Notes under the pieces: generated by a model
The model's database searches: none
Seen by the model: the letters and a program-made list of their open reading frames with translations, nothing else
What the model was told of the DNA's origin: nothing
Part shown: positions 31,001-36,990 of the stretch, piece after piece
Layout of the letters: each line of letters starts with the position of its first letter
Numbering within the stretch: the stretch's first letter is position 1
Position numbers and translations under genes: made by a program
DNA from: Comamonadaceae bacterium
GTDB taxonomy: Bacteria > Pseudomonadota > Gammaproteobacteria > Burkholderiales > Burkholderiaceae_C
Direction of reading: 5' to 3'
DNA: 43,192 bases
Assembly (NCBI GenBank): GCA_004144865.1
Contig: SEAY01000016.1
Coordinates: 1-43,192, forward strand

Positions 31001-32864
31001 TGCGCAGCCGCCCGGCAGCGTCATGGAAGTAGCGGGTCTCGCCGAGGTGCGCGCCGGAAGCATCCGATTGCGTGATGGACAGGAGCCTGCCCGCAGCGTC
31101 GTAGGCGCTGGTCTGGATGAGCCCGCCCGCAAGGGTCACCAGCGTGCGGCGGCCCGCGTCATCGTAGCGCGTGACCTGCGAATGCCCCAGTGCATCGGTG
31201 CGGGCGAGAAGGCGGCCGAGACCGTCGTAGCTATAGCTGGTGGCCGCGCCATTCGCGGCTATCGTCTGCAGGAGCTGGCCTGCCTGGTCGTAGACGAAGC
31301 GCTCTATGGAAGATCCCCCGTCCGAATGCGCCGTGCGGGACTGCAGTTGACCGCGACCGTCGTAGGCCATGGTGAGGCGCGGCATGGAGGACGCAGGCTG
31401 CCCGGCGGCCCATGCCTGCAACTCCGCCTCCGGGGGAGCGATCTCGGGTGCGAGCCCTGTGACAGGGAAGCGCCCCACCGCGTAGGTGATGGTTTCCGTG
31501 CGCTCTCCGAAACCGTTGTAGCGGTGCTCCGTGACGCCTCCGTCCGCCCCCACCACGAACCGGAGCAGGTTGCGTCCGGTGACGTCGTAGGCGTAGCGGG
31601 TCGTCAGCGGTTCCGCGGGCTGGCCGGCCGCGGCGCCGTCTGGGTCGGGTTGAAGGTATGCGGTCTCCGTCAGTAAACGATTGGCCGAGTCGAACGTGCG
31701 GCGCACCGTGTGGCCGGCAGCGTCTTGCTGCAGCACCTGGTTGCCGTTTGCGTCGTACTCATGGCGGGTGATGCGTCCCTCGCCGTCGGTCACCGTCAGC
31801 ACGTCGCCTGCGGCGGAGTAGGTGAACCGGCGTTCAGCGGCGACGCCGGAAGCGGCAGGCGTGGCGATGCGGGTGACCTGCCCGCGGATGTCGAACTCAT
31901 AGCGTGTGAGGAGGCCCAAGCCATCGGTAACCGTCGAGAACCCGGCGCCGTAGGAGAAGGTTGTCACCTCGCCCAGTGCATTCCGGATGCTAGCGACCCT
32001 GTGGTCTCCGCCGCCCAGGTCCACATAGGTGAAGGCCAGCGAGCTTCCGTCCGCCTGTGTGACCTGCGACAGGCGCCTGCTGCTGCCTTCGTAGCCGTAC
32101 CGCGTCTGATAAACGTTGCCATCCGCGATGACGCTGTCCCCGGGGGAGAGGTCGACGGTGACTGTTTCCAGCCGGTTGCTGGTGTCGTAGCCATAGCGCA
32201 CGCGGCTGGTGGTAACGCCACCGGCCACTGTGCGCACCTGCATGAGGTTGGCGCCTTCGTAGTCGTAGAAAGTCGCGTCGCCGCTGGAAGACGTCACCGA
32301 GCTGAGCAGCCCGGACGCGCCGTACGCATAAGTGAGTGCATTCCCGGCGGGGTCGACGCTGGCGAGCAGGCGGCCCGCGCCCGAGCCTTCGAAGCGCTGC
32401 GTCACGCCGGAGTCACCATCGCGCCACGTGAACTGCGCGTCGGCAGCGCTGTAGGCGATCGTGTCGTGCGCGCCGGCGCCTGCCGTCGTTACATAGAGGC
32501 CCCGGCCGCTGTCGAACGAGTAGATGGCGGTGCTGCCATCTGCAGCGGTGCGGTGAATGGCACTGCCTGCTGCATTGAGCGCGCCCTCGAGTCGCACCCG
32601 CGCGGAGGCCGTCCGCCACTGGTCCCCGTTGTCGTCGTCGAACATGCCAGCGCTGTTGTAGGTACGCACGATGGCATGGTCGGCTCCGCGCGCGGCGAGG
32701 TAGTCGTCCTGGTTCTGCACCACGAGGTTTCCGGTGGCGACATTCACGTGCACGGACTGTCCGTTCCGGCCCGCTGCCGCGTCCCCTTGCGCGCCCGCCT
32801 GCCCAAGCACGGCGCGCGAACCGATTTCCAATCCAGGCCCGAGGCCGCTGACGATGGCTACCAT
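19047..32864 (-). CDS. Giant Rhs/YD-repeat protein with LysM domain and nuclease-like toxin tip
   Basis: One unbroken 4,605-residue frame, several times the length of a typical Rhs protein. The N-terminus (SVHVNVATGNLVVQNQDDY, from about 38) is Rhs-like with no signal peptide and no PAAR domain. YD-type repeats (patterns such as YDAAGRL, YDALGR) fill about 160-2715, are interrupted by non-repeat beta-rich segments (notably about 2715-3230), and resume to about 3820. A LysM domain (about 3862-3910, YIVQPGDTLQSVA) could bind peptidoglycan. A Gly/Ala-rich hydrophobic stretch follows (about 3940-4155), then a variable C-terminus. The last 130 residues start after DVGPYG (4479-4484). They contain D4498-H4499-I-P-S, His4540 and SRTYGGRN (4544-4551), suggestive of a His-Me finger nuclease. 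A PxxxxDPxGL-type self-cleavage motif was not found. Such proteins deliver C-terminal toxins into rival cells; the export route here is unknown. The body is about 75 percent GC in one counted line and the tip about 53 percent in another. Confidence 0.9.
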   Translation of the reverse strand: MVAIVSGLGPGLEIGSRAVLGQAGAQGDAAAGRNGQSVHVNVATGNLVVQNQDDYLAARGADHAIVRTYNSAGMFDDDNGDQWRTASARVRLEGALNAAGSAIHRTAADGSTAIYSFDSGRGLYVTTAGAGAHDTIAYSAADAQFTWRDGDSGVTQRFEGSGAGRLLASVDPAGNALTYAYGASGLLSSVTSSSGDATFYDYEGANLMQVRTVAGGVTTSRVRYGYDTSNRLETVTVDLSPGDSVIADGNVYQTRYGYEGSSRRLSQVTQADGSSLAFTYVDLGGGDHRVASIRNALGEVTTFSYGAGFSTVTDGLGLLTRYEFDIRGQVTRIATPAASGVAAERRFTYSAAGDVLTVTDGEGRITRHEYDANGNQVLQQDAAGHTVRRTFDSANRLLTETAYLQPDPDGAAAGQPAEPLTTRYAYDVTGRNLLRFVVGADGGVTEHRYNGFGERTETITYAVGRFPVTGLAPEIAPPEAELQAWAAGQPASSMPRLTMAYDGRGQLQSRTAHSDGGSSIERFVYDQAGQLLQTIAANGAATSYSYDGLGRLLARTDALGHSQVTRYDDAGRRTLVTLAGGLIQTSAYDAAGRLLSITQSDASGAHLGETRYFHDAAGRLRMVRDPSGVSTTYFHDEAGRKVAEVDGNGTLTEHAYDRAGQRVGTRVRATAVDVGLLVDGSGSPRLDVTLALIRPADNPGDRATWQEYDAAGRLLRQAEQTGSGSHAAVTENRHDGAGRLVQVVRYAQTITVDAAGALAPGRVPVPVRSGDDRVTRHFHDAEGRLAGILDAEGHLTALHYTAAGQLQERLTYATPTQVALRAEAALEALLPQGSPADRREFTLYDGQGRPVAQVDAEGYLTETTYDAAGNVARNVRYAHRVTIDPAAAGSVMELRPPASASDRVTEREYDALGRLVQERDPDGVVTRHGYDAQGRLVATNRAVGTGEARSVLARHDVQGRLVGELSGEGAALITGDQTAEQVEAIWMAHGVRHTYDAAGRRTSTVDALGHRTLFFYDADGAQTHVVNALGEVEEARYDALGRVTAQVAYAGRIETAGLQGGLVTQSLVSALAVVADPARDACTTFTYTSDGRVATAADAQGSLQTFTHNAFGEVVARKHAGHGVNVLEMYAFDRLGRRVLTASDATGLNAITSAVYDAFGQITRSVAANGAIREYSHDRLGRVISTRDPLDAMRSSSYDAFSRVLTQTDGLGHATSYAYDPAARSMTVTTPEGVATTTTYNAHGQVRSIRDGAGEITSYVYDHDGRLIQTTTPLSASSNVHDAAGRLMEVVDANGDRVRYTYDAADRVLTRVVDPDGLALATTYAYDGRGQRVSTTDPAGVVTAVEYDSRGQVIRQTVDPDGLQLQTTYTYDARGNILEVVSPGGTLTRYAFDALGRRVSERVDPDGLNLERRWTYDMAGNVTTATDSRGSVTRYVYDAADRLVFTVDPAGGVRQDSHDAEGRVTKTTAYAAPISLESLPAALGASDVASRVSARPPQDQVEHRIHDRDGRVAATVDGLGAVVRYSYDTRGSLVERVAHASLADLAAWTPGTIPQVAADPTVDGRSSSIHDALGRLLYSVDGTGAVVGYVYDGEGRVLQRTAYAIAIGAHVERSAQGIEAALAAVRDPSRDALSQHAYDTAGRLAWSVDGAGAVTRYVRDANGNVVRQVRYAVPVQPGTDPSSVVPSDADRASSYAYDAANRLVMEVSAVGAVTENVLDAEGRPVRRIAYAATIGQPTLGASAEGIRAELTPDAERDRSSWHGYDAAGRHVLTVRPDGSAIASTLDAAGNIVASTAYAVPMAALDLAGGVPLEALRGLLMASSADRVSRSAYDAAGRKVYEVDASGAVKGFTRDALGRLLQTRSYALPIPASAADDVASALVASTADRIESHTYDAAGNRISTRDALGGTESWRYDALGRKTAFINKLGAEWNYRYDSGGRLVEEMSPLVALTTSVYDETARTLQEGVTQQARVTTLLAYDAIGNLVRRTEAAGRQGEERTTRYEYDAAGRQVRVLHPPVRVHDAANDDLTINSGIVGRKEVERALETRTYYNAFGEAVANIDVGGGLSQKVYDAAGRLVYDVDALGFVTGYGYGYGSFGEAAWLTRHASATTLATRAMANASHAASALEVQSALAGGPSASQDRSLYTTYDRMGRALETGQPQGFVHDTTLASEQQFVAGARTRNSYNAFGELLQVAKARDATGSSWYLTTHYFDVLGRNTATVDAMGYLTTRAYDTAGNLVESKEYAHALSAGTWNSSSHGTPAASSEDRLTRYGYDMLQRKVSETRVDVEFSTTSDGSAARGDLTTVYAFDALGNQTAVTDALGQTTRTYYDALGHVRAVAAPLVAGGAGALKVFRRDAHGNSVVQVEYVTPMVMAEGDPPAPEAGASDRVTLTHFDAMGRALATRDANSNLAFSSFDERGNVVKSWRGVTDANGVTRSQFQVNVYDALGRLVGTQTPASTTVLQGGLKATYTPALSPQAGSAFPGLTTNKLLLEWSNLVKVPGGLVRISVDYLTRAGAVTAPDGDPKFVPSRLETVSRQDTATAFAGGTELTWSVETERVEQIRVEQFEGGKWKPLWQGALAKASGSGIVTLTQAEAGVVHTRQEFNAFGEMTGRGTGGELQEYFHYNSAGRLWRTNSGDGVDRVLLHDLHGNVTAEIRSAGAGGTDRDVLDYASAQAAHADPNARRVDLKYNALGQLTSRAEAPRLRSDGAVVHVQQAISAAIVTSGQAPKLQGDGASPPRYNEIQFTWERLRELGSGDIRLLVDYTTPVMQQGGLIDETGTRTPITFTGGAPKVYDSGLVIGDQHPSGMLLRWQETSTDHNASGIGAITRVRLLKKDIHGVFHTLFDQEPGRGAQEIRIEAPADPQAKVSLETLRAGETTWRTAPPGALVDFGRLYRYDTTGLGAGQYQYRVTVLRPGETAGSVISTGFLDIQLPALAAITTPISYGQATAMGSSTVFPTMVPGALSWAHQSSQVLQEFRYRLAGSAQAWSTLPVQLFNQGERDGVNCTNLAAATYEFELLWSRAGDGYPSSHATGNFTVVAAKPAVLVPQVGLPPITGLRLGTMLTFDFVGSWVTADGERYVHALLWDSVGANVCRYYRNGQWVNLTINNVLANPSNAEERGVQRAGLGALGVGTHTIEVRRVGSSNDLLGTVRYVVNSNGTRSLTNITPPWSPAYWTAPVPAQYGVSLTTAASGPAISTLDGMGLTLSGASTTGGQWLRPTVLQNTDRWGNVVSITDPRSANWVTTYRFNANNQVVEQKQPVAAPELGAPVTTVYFDALGRQVAVRDANGNVNGQAFDAGGNLVEERHADGGVIRHSYDALGRRTRTVDALGNVVGFSYDAMGNLLSTDKGALHVYAYNGTAVASYAYEQLKDRWTYDQLGQKLTHTNGNGEKLTFVYDLRGNVVETRQPLGQRTRAAFDAMGRKTAEVDANSMAATWTYDYFGRLRDHVDLGGARYTYTYDNAWQLVSQSSTRMQELTFGYDAAGQLTKITDGNLAQRTEYRYDEAGRRILERVVQGDVAYQENHLGYDAVGNLRDVADGRVHLSMKYDRVGNRTSVESYVNYGGADGQLLTQQAFRFFKYDAMNRQTVVDGTSAAGAISAGQGHEITYDKNGNRTSDRTGRNGVLSTETYRYDAASRIESVVRDGVTVENRHYDGADRLVKTTGRYNRYDANGRLLHQVIVDESGARTDVSWDEQANIEGFTPSGYDGVGNVKGYVVRGASGGVVEYSMDFVRFEGHQASRTQVTSTLQTIGSTTYQYDANGFLLGIADATQGANNRVFVNDATGKALFVNQQGRIERQLVVNGEVLGVYGAAVDREKPRDANDNPNFVNLVDFSFGYAPITPTYPSPSPGTYIVQPGDTLQSVAKAAYGDSALWYRIAEANGLATSNDLKVGQTLHIPNRVSTIHNNDGTFKPYDPTRVMGDVTPNLPMPEGGCGGVGQLLMVIVAIVVTIYSAGLAAGAFAPAGAAAAPWATGLAALAGGSAGGVTIGATATVVGATVGGAAGSIASQLVGNAAGVIDGFSWKNVALSAISAGATAGVGAHVLASTGVLSQTLPAVVGRALAANVATQGIAVALGLQKRFDWRGVAASGIGAAVGQAIGSGIGSPSTMSTAGMLARATAVGLVGGLAAAAARGGRIVVQQIAVDAFGNALGEGLAYSSSGIGKSSANPEIQSFVDAVNGFSKAGAERYPGVNVADFVRNNGEYVTEHGFNVVGEPTLVDAAQIPIGLLPQGVDPSSVFGARDEAGSTFYVMQMPDGKDVRKHQNLFFEGAQGVVAQGQTGLDSGAISPSQYLEAVRFLNQSGAPLSALTPQFRVEVTGVGSAEPGLSFQEVNDQKVTTGNYDRYREIGQAWAAGNVSEMWRHITFEASPQARDAAIQRSFPPQHPDIVRVQRMADSPIGAIASSVGRLFGANQQRQDALLMTGGLVERLGGAGSQVYKQTLTAPAPMLGSLASRVRGLGMHPANPLDVGPYGKQAPRSVRDGMSPDHIPSFAAIRMHMERTLNRPLTFREEAELRNSTTTLMIDTAMHQQLSRTYGGRNTPMQVGRDSQDLYSAAMRDMAAYRHSLRARGYSEQQIDAAFDKIHTANKERGLY

Positions 32865-33036
32865 GGCTGTCTTCGTGTGGGTTGATGGGCTGCGGCGTCA
32901 CCTGTCCGCACCTCACCCCATAAATCCAGCGCAATGGAAACTTGTTTAGTCGGTGTGAACGAGATCACCTAAACGGGAAAGCCAATCCGCGGATGTATTG
33001 CGAAACGGCCCGACGATGGCCGGAAGGGAAAGCGCC

Positions 33037-33600
33037 ATGGACCAGCAATCCGCCTTCGACAAGCTCGTCGCCGAAGGGCTTGCCGCCGGCCAAGCAGGCA
33101 GGCCTGAGGAGGCGTTGGCGCTGTTCGCCCGCGCGGGGGAAATGGCGCCCGCCTCCGGCGTTCCTCCGTTCCTGATCGCATCCGAGCAGGCGGCGGCGGG
33201 AAACGTCGAGGCCGCCGAGGCGGCGTTCGCCAGTGCGGTCCTTCTCGCTCCGGAGTTCGTGCTCGCCCGGTACCAGCTCGGATTGCTGCAATTCAGTTCG
33301 GGCCGGCCCGCAGTCGGCCTGCTCACGTGGGAGCCACTGCTCACAGCACCAGCGAGCGAGCCGCTCGGACACTACGCCCGGGGCTTCGCGTCGCTGGCGC
33401 AGGAAGACCTGTCCACGGCGCTCCTCCACCTGCGCGAAGGACTCGCCTTGCCAGGCGGAAATCCCGCGGTTTCCGCGGACATCCGTCGGGTGATCGCATC
33501 CGTGGAAGCCCTCTCCACGACCGGCGAGGCTCCCAAGGACGCCGCCCCCGCGCAGGCGTCCCATGTCCTCCTCGGTGCTTACTCAGGCGCGCTGCACTGA
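33037..33600 (+). CDS. Small TPR-like protein beside the Rhs gene
   Basis: A 187-residue, mainly helical protein with tetratricopeptide-like pairs: FDKLVAEGLAAGQAGRPEEALALFARAGEMAP, then VEAAEAAFASAVLLAPEF and further degenerate units. No signal peptide is seen. TPR proteins act as protein-binding adaptors or chaperones. It is transcribed divergently from the Rhs gene, whose start is only 172 bases away, so a chaperone or accessory role for Rhs export is possible but unproven. The ATG at 33037 is preferred for its GGAAGGGA site; ATGs at 32998 and 33016 are in frame upstream. Its end overlaps the next gene by 22 bases tail to tail. Confidence 0.7.
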   Translation: MDQQSAFDKLVAEGLAAGQAGRPEEALALFARAGEMAPASGVPPFLIASEQAAAGNVEAAEAAFASAVLLAPEFVLARYQLGLLQFSSGRPAVGLLTWEPLLTAPASEPLGHYARGFASLAQEDLSTALLHLREGLALPGGNPAVSADIRRVIASVEALSTTGEAPKDAAPAQASHVLLGAYSGALH

Positions 33601-34748
33601 GCGGGCGGCAAGGCATCGCTGAGCTTGCCGCCAAAGAACCCCGGCCGATCCAGCAGCCGGCGTGCCAGGGCCGGAAGCCTCTGTGCGTCGACCTCTCCCG
33701 CCATCAGCGCGCGGGCGTAGCGGCCCGTCATGTTCGACGCGTCAAGTCGTTCCGCCAGTTCGACGTGACGCATGGCCTCTGGGCTGCGCCCCTCGAGCAC
33801 CATCAGCAGGCCGACCGCGCCATGGCTTTCCGCGAAATTGCGATCGCGCGCGAGCGCTTGTTCGAAAGCCTGCAGGGCCCCGGCACGCTCACCGGCCAGC
33901 AGGCGCGTCCAGCCGAGCGCGTGCCAGGTCCCGATGTGCTCCGGCACCTTTGCCACGGCTTCTTCGAGATGCCGCCTTGCGCGTGCCAGGTCGCGCGCAA
34001 GGAGGTACGCCATTCCGATCAGGCCGTGGGCACGACCGTCGCTGCTGTTCACGGCGAGTGCTTGCTCGAGCAGCGCGACCGCCCTGGCACTGTCACGCTG
34101 CGCGAGGGCGACCGATGCGCTGGCGACCAGCGCCTCCATCTGCGCAGAATCCACGCGCAGGGCCTCGTCCGAGAGGGTCTGCGCTGAGCCGAAGTCGCTG
34201 CGATCCACCGCAACGAGCGCTGCCACACCCGCTGCCTGCGGCAGCAGGATGGCGCGCGCGCGCGCGTCCTTCACCCACGCCCAGGCATCCTCCAACCGAT
34301 GCTGCCGATGCAGCGCGCGCAGCCAAAGAACCTGCAGGGCCGCGCGCACTTCGACGGCAAGAGCCTGCGCGTCCTCGTTGCCTTGCATCCATGGCGCCAG
34401 CAATTCACAAGTGGTCTTGTAGTTGCCCTGCAGGAGATGCACGTGGGCCAGGTCATGGGCCAGGACCGGATGGTTGCCTAGCTCCGCGCGCAGGCGATCG
34501 AGCAGCGCGAGGGCCCCGCCGAGGTCGCCCTTGGCGATGCAGAGGTGCGCACGCCGGAAGTCCCATTCGCGGTGATCCAGGCCTGCCTCGGACGCGGCTG
34601 CCAGATGGACCTGCGCGGCGTCGTGGCGACTGCAGGCGAGTGCCATGTCGAAGGCATCGGCGAGGAGCACGGGGTTCGCGGGATCCTCGTCGAGATACTG
34701 CAGGAGGCGCTCCAGGCGCGCGGCGGCAACGGTGGAGGTAGGGTTCAT
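33579..34748 (-). CDS. TPR repeat protein
   Basis: A 389-residue protein built of successive TPR-like helix pairs along its whole length. Clear units are at about 155-290: ARAVALLEQALAVNSSDGRA, LARARRHLEEAVAKVPEHIG and AGALQAFEQALARDRNFAE. No signal peptide or membrane segment is seen, so it is probably a cytoplasmic scaffold or chaperone. The ATG at 34748 begins the repeat-bearing region; the same frame is open to 35117, but the added part overlaps the divergent small gene and has no TPR pattern. It points in the same direction as the Rhs gene but is separated from it by the opposite-strand small TPR gene, so operon membership is unlikely. Confidence 0.75.
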   Translation of the reverse strand: MNPTSTVAAARLERLLQYLDEDPANPVLLADAFDMALACSRHDAAQVHLAAASEAGLDHREWDFRRAHLCIAKGDLGGALALLDRLRAELGNHPVLAHDLAHVHLLQGNYKTTCELLAPWMQGNEDAQALAVEVRAALQVLWLRALHRQHRLEDAWAWVKDARARAILLPQAAGVAALVAVDRSDFGSAQTLSDEALRVDSAQMEALVASASVALAQRDSARAVALLEQALAVNSSDGRAHGLIGMAYLLARDLARARRHLEEAVAKVPEHIGTWHALGWTRLLAGERAGALQAFEQALARDRNFAESHGAVGLLMVLEGRSPEAMRHVELAERLDASNMTGRYARALMAGEVDAQRLPALARRLLDRPGFFGGKLSDALPPAQCSAPE

Positions 34749-34892
34749 GGCGCGGCGGGTAGAGAGACGCAGCCTAAGCCGCGGCGATCGATGCCCGTGC
34801 AGATCCTTGCCGCCCTTTTCAGCGGCATATTCACATCGCTCGGCGCTCCGCGGTGATTCGCCAGTATTCTCGGTCGTTCGCCTGGACCCGCG

Positions 34893-35249
34893 ATGACCAC
34901 GATAGACCCTCACCGCCGGCTTGCTGCCGCCCTGCTGCAGACCAGCCCTGCGAAAGAGAAGAGGCGATCCAAGGCGGAATTCTCCGCAGCCGCACACCAG
35001 GCGGCCGCAGACCTCATGGCGCAGCGCCTGCGCTCCATCGACCGGTCGGATCCCGAGCGCCGACACAAGGCCGTGCGCATCTACCTCGAGTCCGAGCTCG
35101 CCCGCGAGTTCGGACAAGGGCTGCTCAACGACCCCTCCTTCGCGCAGATGGTCGATGCCGTGCAGTCGCAGATGCAGGAAGACGCCGAGACCGCCGCTGC
35201 GATGGAGAAGGTGGGTGACCTGCTTCTTTCCGGCAGTCCGCCCAGCTGA
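34893..35249 (+). CDS. Small protein of unknown function
   Basis: A 118-residue, mostly helical protein not recognised as a known family. An N-terminal Lys/Arg-rich segment (AKEKRRSKAEF, 20-30) is followed by a helix ending in RLRSIDRSDPERR. The C-terminal half is acidic and Met/Gln-rich: LLNDPSFAQMVDAVQSQMQ. No signal peptide is visible. It is divergent from the TPR gene and converges on the ligase gene with 12 bases between stops. Proximity to the Rhs locus suggests, without proof, an accessory role. Confidence 0.6.
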   Translation: MTTIDPHRRLAAALLQTSPAKEKRRSKAEFSAAAHQAAADLMAQRLRSIDRSDPERRHKAVRIYLESELAREFGQGLLNDPSFAQMVDAVQSQMQEDAETAAAMEKVGDLLLSGSPPS

Positions 35250-35261
35250 GGCCGTTGCGGC

Positions 35262-36470
35262 TCAGCGCGGCAGTTCCCAGTCCGCCAGCTTGCCGCCCGG
35301 CGTGAACGGCAAGGCGTTCCCGATGCAGATCGCCTTCGGCCGCTCCGGCGCGGTCAGCTCCTTCATCGTCCAGGCCTGCAGTTCCTCAACCAGCGCGGGC
35401 ACGCCCGCATGGCCCGGCTTCGGCACGACGAAGGCTTTCAGCCGCGTGCCCTCCTCGGGCCGCATCAGCCGCACCGCGGCGTCCTGCACCGCCGGATGGC
35501 GCTTGAGGACTTCGCGCACCCGCAGGGGGAACACGTTGATACCGCCCACCTGCACCGCCTGGTCGCGCCGCGGGCCCACGCGGAAGGTGCCGCCGCCGCA
35601 ATCCTGCAGCGCGTCCTGCGGCCAGTGCACGGCCTCGCCGCCTTCGGGCATGCCGCGCACCAGGGTGTCATCGTCTCCCAGGCGCCAGTAAGGGAATAGC
35701 GTGTACGGCTCGCGATGCGAGTTGCGCGCCGCGATGCCCGCCGTCTCCGAGGCGCCGTACACGTGCACCAGTCGCGCGATGCCGCTCGCTTCGACCGCTT
35801 CGCTCACCGCATCCGGGCACGGCGCGGTGGAGGTCACGCCCACCACGTCGGGCGGCAGCGAGGGCACCGTGCGGCCCACCGCCTGCCAGAAATCCGGGAA
35901 GCCGATCACCAGGTCACCCGGTTGCGCGCCGCGCGCCAGCCACGCGGGGGTGCTGCCACGAAGGTCGATGACGTCCTCCGCGTCCAGCCCCAGCTGCTGC
36001 GGCAACAGCACCGAGAAGAGGAAGCCGTAGATGTGGTGGCTGGGCACCGCGCACAGCACGCGCTTGCGCCGGGGCAGCAGCGTGGCCAGGTGCTGCGTCT
36101 CCTGCAGCAGCGTGGCCAGCGCGTGCGTGCAGGCCTTGGGCACGCCGGTGCTGCCGCTGGTGCGAAACGTCAGCCGCGCACTGTGCCGCTCCAGGCCTGC
36201 CTGCGAGATCTGGACCCATTCGCCCACCGTGCGGCGGGCGAGCAGGTAGTCCTCGATGCCGCTCTCATACAGGTGCAGGGCCTCGGCCAGCGCGATGGCC
36301 AGCGACATCAGCTCCAGCGAATCGACACCCAGGTCTTCGTCCAGCCGCGCCTCGTCGCGCCACTGCGCGCCGTGCGGCACGGCGGCGCGGCGCTGCCGTG
36401 CCAGCTCGTCGGCCAGCAGGTCGATCACGAAGCGGCGCAGCACGCCGCAGGGCTGCCACCAGGCGTGCAT
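35262..36470 (-). CDS. Carrier-protein-fused, compact adenylation enzyme: probable p-coumarate ligase for PYP
   Basis: A 402-residue fusion. Residues 1-90 are an acyl-carrier-protein-like domain with EDLGVDSLELM, in which Ser51 is the expected phosphopantetheine site, ending with TVGEWVQI. Adenylation motifs follow at once: TSGSTGVPK (104-112), SHHIYGF (144-150), YGASE (239-243), a GPRRDQAVQVGG hinge region with Asp303, and FTPGGK with the catalytic Lys394. The ANL N-terminal part (about 150 residues before the first motif in standard 4-coumarate ligases) is missing. The gene starts inside the stop of the PYP gene (TGATG), so it is almost surely the chromophore-activating enzyme. It would adenylate p-coumarate and form a thioester on CoA or on its own carrier arm. 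The ATG at 36470 is the coupled start; the frame is open farther upstream but overlaps pyp. Confidence 0.85.
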   Translation of the reverse strand: MHAWWQPCGVLRRFVIDLLADELARQRRAAVPHGAQWRDEARLDEDLGVDSLELMSLAIALAEALHLYESGIEDYLLARRTVGEWVQISQAGLERHSARLTFRTSGSTGVPKACTHALATLLQETQHLATLLPRRKRVLCAVPSHHIYGFLFSVLLPQQLGLDAEDVIDLRGSTPAWLARGAQPGDLVIGFPDFWQAVGRTVPSLPPDVVGVTSTAPCPDAVSEAVEASGIARLVHVYGASETAGIAARNSHREPYTLFPYWRLGDDDTLVRGMPEGGEAVHWPQDALQDCGGGTFRVGPRRDQAVQVGGINVFPLRVREVLKRHPAVQDAAVRLMRPEEGTRLKAFVVPKPGHAGVPALVEELQAWTMKELTAPERPKAICIGNALPFTPGGKLADWELPR

Positions 36471-36853
36471 CACAGGCGCTTGACGAAGATCCAGTAGGTG
36501 TCGTCGCTGATGGCCTTCTTCATGTGGATCTTCACCTTGGTGGGCGCCATGTTGTAGTCGAACACGTACTCGAACATGGTGTTCAGGTTGCCCTCGCGCA
36601 CGCCCTTCTCGAACACGCCCTTGAAGGTGGGCGTGCCCGTGCACGGCGCCACCTCGCGGAAGAAGTTCTTGCCGATCACCGCCTTGGCATCGCGGCCGGT
36701 GATGCTGGCTTCCGCGGCGTTGTACTGCAGCACGGTGCCCTTGGCGTCGAGCTGCACGGCGCCGAAGGCGAGCTGGTCCACCTCCTTGGCGGTGAGCTTG
36801 CTGAGCACGTTCTCGATGTCTGCCTTGCCGAAGCCGACGATGTTGAGGTTCAC
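36470..36853 (-). CDS. pyp: Photoactive yellow protein
   Basis: A 127-residue PAS-domain blue-light sensor, very close in pattern to the Halorhodospira halophila PYP. The chromophore cysteine is Cys71 in VAPCTG (Cys69 there). The hydrogen-bonding set is intact at a +2 offset: Tyr44, Glu48, Thr52 and Arg54 in [12 protein letters not shown]. Met102 matches Met100, which controls recovery. The [10 protein letters not shown] and KVKIHMKK strands and WIFVKRL end are conserved. The protein binds p-coumarate by a thioester and undergoes a photocycle, usually passing the signal to an unknown partner. The GTG at 36853 is chosen for its AAAGGA site six bases upstream and for family length; an in-frame ATG lies 33 bases upstream. 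It is coupled to its ligase downstream. Confidence 0.96.
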   Translation of the reverse strand: MNLNIVGFGKADIENVLSKLTAKEVDQLAFGAVQLDAKGTVLQYNAAEASITGRDAKAVIGKNFFREVAPCTGTPTFKGVFEKGVREGNLNTMFEYVFDYNMAPTKVKIHMKKAISDDTYWIFVKRL

Positions 36854-36990
36854 GAAATTTCCTTTGTAGTACGACAACATGGAGTTTATGTAACAAATGG
36901 TGGGTCGCGCGGCCGATCGTCGGTCCGTGGGCTCCGTATGCCGGGGGGCTTGCAGTGGTGCACTGCTCAGCCTGGGTATTTCGATGTCTT

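Noticed and set aside
19047..32864. Repeated short blocks in the DNA as a CRISPR array
   Set aside because: The repeats vary in sequence and spacing and stay in one coding frame as YD-repeats; there are no constant repeats with unique spacers.
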